A stretch of 53,401 nucleotides of DNA from Sphaerimonospora mesophila NBRC 14179 = JCM 3151. Its GTDB lineage: Bacteria; Actinomycetota; Actinomycetes; Streptosporangiales; Streptosporangiaceae. Shown piece after piece: positions 51,320 through 53,401 of the stretch. Made by a program: the position numbers and the translations under genes. Every line of letters starts with the position of its first letter. Positions within the stretch are counted from its first letter, which is position 1. Below the pieces are notes generated by a model. That model was not told where the DNA came from. It worked only from the letters and a program-made list of their open reading frames with translations, and searched no databases. Location of the stretch: positions 1-53,401 of the forward strand of contig BCRI01000041.1 in NCBI GenBank assembly GCA_001552515.1, read 5' to 3'.

Positions 51320-52312
51320 TCATGCACCGCCGCGACCGTGCGCGCGGAGGGCGGCGATGAACCACTCGAAAGCGGGCACGCTCGGTTCGAACGGGGGTGT
51401 CCCGTTGATCACGCCCAGCAACTGCCAATAACGCTCCACCCGGCGGTCGGTGAACCGCTCCACCTGGTCGGCGAGCCGTACGCGCTCGTCTGCGGACAGG
51501 TTCGGATCGACCAAGCGGTCCAGCACCTCTCGCCCACGAGCCGAGTCGGGAGCGATGCCCGCGGCCATGGCCGTACGAACCTGATCGAGGACTGCCGCAG
51601 GGTCGTAGGGCTGCTCTTCAGGGCTGTTCGCGCCGGTGTCCGTGTCGTTCGTGTCGGTGCGCGTGTCGTTCGTGTCGGTGTCCGTACCGTTCGTGCCGGT
51701 GTCCGCCCCCGCGACCGCCATCTCACGTGCGCGCCGCCGAAAGTCGGGGTCGGCGACGAGTTCGGCGAGTTCCATCCAGGCGTCCACCTGCTCTGCCGTG
51801 GGATCGTCGGGCAGTTCCGGCGGCAGCCGGCGCATACGGTCCGCGATGGTCGCGCCGGGCGCCTCCGGATCGGTGCCGGCGAAGACCTCGTCGACGAACT
51901 CGTCGATGATCTGCCGTCGTTCCGCCGCCGAAAGTCGAGCCAGTTCGTGCATGAGCCTCATCTCCTCGGTGGTGCTTGCGCGTTCCGCGACCGACCGCAA
52001 CACCGCTCGGCGCGCCCGGAGGATGCGGATCTCCGCGTCCAGGGCGGCGACGTGTGCGCGCGCGACCTCTGCCACGGTGGCCTGTCTGGCCAGCACCCGC
52101 TTGACCGTGGGCAGGTCGAGACCCAGCTCGCGCAGCGTACGGATCAGGTCCAGTCGCGCCACCGCTTCGGCGTCGTACAGCCGGTAGCCCCCGGCCGTAC
52201 GTTCGGTCGGCGGGATCAGGCCGATGTCGGACCAGAAACGGATGGTGCGGACCGGCACGCCGGTCCGCCGCGCGAGCTGCCCGATGGTGAGCGGTTCGCC
52301 GCGGTCGTTCAC
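51320..52312 (-). CDS. MerR-family transcriptional regulator with long C-terminal domain
   Basis: N-terminal MerR winged HTH: LTIGQLARRTGVPVRTIRFWSDIGLIPPTERTAGGYRLYDAEAVARLDLIRTLRELGLDLPTVKRVLARQ, then a coiled-coil (VAEVARAHVAALDAEIRILRARRAVL). About 220 further residues follow, including a TDTN-rich linker (about 205-230) and a helical domain of unknown ligand. GTG 52312 (VNDRGEP) has GGAGG 9 nt upstream and is preferred; the annotated-length start TTG 52318 is an alternative. It precedes the TauE-type transporter on the same strand. Confidence 0.9.
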   Translation of the reverse strand: MNDRGEPLTIGQLARRTGVPVRTIRFWSDIGLIPPTERTAGGYRLYDAEAVARLDLIRTLRELGLDLPTVKRVLARQATVAEVARAHVAALDAEIRILRARRAVLRSVAERASTTEEMRLMHELARLSAAERRQIIDEFVDEVFAGTDPEAPGATIADRMRRLPPELPDDPTAEQVDAWMELAELVADPDFRRRAREMAVAGADTGTNGTDTDTNDTRTDTNDTDTGANSPEEQPYDPAAVLDQVRTAMAAGIAPDSARGREVLDRLVDPNLSADERVRLADQVERFTDRRVERYWQLLGVINGTPPFEPSVPAFEWFIAALRAHGRGGA

Positions 52313-52318
52313 GTCCAA

Positions 52319-52954
52319 CAGCCTCCACCTTCCAGTAGCTGGAGACTCAAGTTGATTTTCCGCTCGATTCCACTTGGGTCTTCAGACGCCGGAACTTACC
52401 GCGTCCACCTTTCGCCGGAAGGGCTCCAACGGCCGGCCAGGAGGAACAGAGAGAGGGAGATGGGCCATGGCCGCGGAAGATATTCGAAGCGACCATCCGG
52501 CGAGGGAGCCCCTCTTCGAAGCGACCGGCGGGGGAGCCCTCGGCGGCGGAGCTGGGGTGGGGAGTGGGCTGAGCGGTCACCCCACCGTTGTCGTCGTGTT
52601 GGTGGGGAGCACTCGCTCCCGACGCGGCGTGAACACCCGCGCGTTCGGAGATCCGTCACTTGCGGGCGTCCGATGGGCATCCGTTCAAGCCGGTTGGGCT
52701 CCGAGCGATGGTCGACGACCGTTCGGTCGCCGCTGTCGAGCTAACGGTTGGGCTACCAGGGGTGACTGCGGAGTGTGAGGGGTTGTGTTCGATGGTGTGT
52801 TCGAGGTAGGGTTGGGGCAGACGTTGAGGGTGAGTTTTGCTGGCGGGCGTTGTGGGGCCATTCGCCGAGTGCTGAGGTAGCCGTTTCCTGTCATGGGGAG
52901 TCCCGGTCGTGTGATCGGGGTGGTTGTTGCTTTCGTCTCGGTGAGGGGGTGTCC
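52319..52954. other. Intergenic region before the final open frame
   Basis: A 636-nt stretch. It holds the MerR operator and a short hairpin GGGAGC-actc-GCTCCC (52605-52620). No reading frame here has a credible start, ribosome site or domain; the base composition drifts to G/T-rich after about 52760. Confidence 0.4.
52331..52343. promoter_or_regulatory. MerR-type operator upstream of the merR-like gene
   Basis: TCCAG-TAG-CTGGA is a perfect inverted repeat 12-18 nt before the gene start. On the minus strand it lies between TTGAGT (52345-52350) and the start codon, as in autoregulated MerR promoters. Confidence 0.5.

Positions 52955-53401
<447 letters not shown>

Noticed and set aside
52374-52778. 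134-residue forward frame after the MerR gene
   Set aside because: No domain, uneven composition, and a start inside the MerR promoter region; it cannot be supported.

Overview
The window reads as chromosomal DNA of a high-GC filamentous actinomycete, most likely Streptosporangiales or a close relative. The evidence is the strong G/C third-position bias, the frequent GTG and TTG starts, and the prfB-ftsE-ftsX-smpB-ssrA order typical of Actinobacteria. Many secreted or lipid-anchored proteins and a decaprenyl-phosphoryl-arabinose gene triad point the same way. No ribosomal RNA, tRNA, insertion sequence, prophage or CRISPR array was recognised; the only stable RNA gene seen is tmRNA.

Layout. 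1-5.96 kb: the conserved translation-quality and cell-division block. It holds the C-terminal part of release factor 2, a tiny zinc-finger membrane protein, FtsE, FtsX, SmpB, a lipoprotein with a penicillin-binding-protein fold whose three catalytic motifs are all altered, and tmRNA with a clean terminator. 6-13.2 kb: mixed genes, comprising a secreted carboxylesterase coupled to a small membrane protein opposite a TetR regulator, a UTRA domain without its DNA-binding half, a probable aminodeoxyfutalosine deaminase, a SnoaL-like protein, an HtrA-like lipoprotein protease and a membrane protein of unknown role. 13.3-18.9 kb: a double acyl-CoA dehydrogenase, then a UbiA-DprE1-DprE2 set for decaprenyl-phosphoryl-arabinose. 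19-27.6 kb: a streptogrisin-like protease, a LysR regulator, a methionine aminopeptidase divergent from a small HTH protein, a PfpI-like protein, a solute-binding/von Willebrand A fusion with a membrane partner, and a secreted pectate lyase with a ricin-type carbohydrate-binding domain.

27.7-43.9 kb is the most striking part. A nine-gene leftward operon, mostly joined by 4-nt stop/start overlaps, encodes an FAD amine/amino-acid oxidase, an aldehyde dehydrogenase, UbiX, HutH, UbiD, HutU, an M20 amidohydrolase, HutF and HutI. Divergent from it lie a polar-amino-acid ABC transporter (binding protein, permease, ATPase) and an IclR regulator. A near-perfect palindrome lies between the two arms. 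This is a histidine-utilisation pathway into which a prenylated-FMN decarboxylase pair (UbiD/UbiX) and an oxidase/dehydrogenase pair have been built. The UbiD gene is translationally coupled to hutH and precedes hutU, so its substrate may be urocanate or a related imidazole acid. This is the best candidate for an undescribed system.

43.9-53.4 kb: an M20 dipeptidase, a class III aminotransferase with alanine dehydrogenase (an amine-to-aldehyde module that recycles pyruvate), a Sel1-repeat protein, a TauE/SafE-like transporter with a long Gly-Ser-Ala-His/Asp repeat loop and a cupredoxin-like tail, and a MerR regulator. The window ends in a low-complexity open frame, rich in T-ending codons, that runs off the edge. 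All functions are assigned by reading motifs; no database search was possible.
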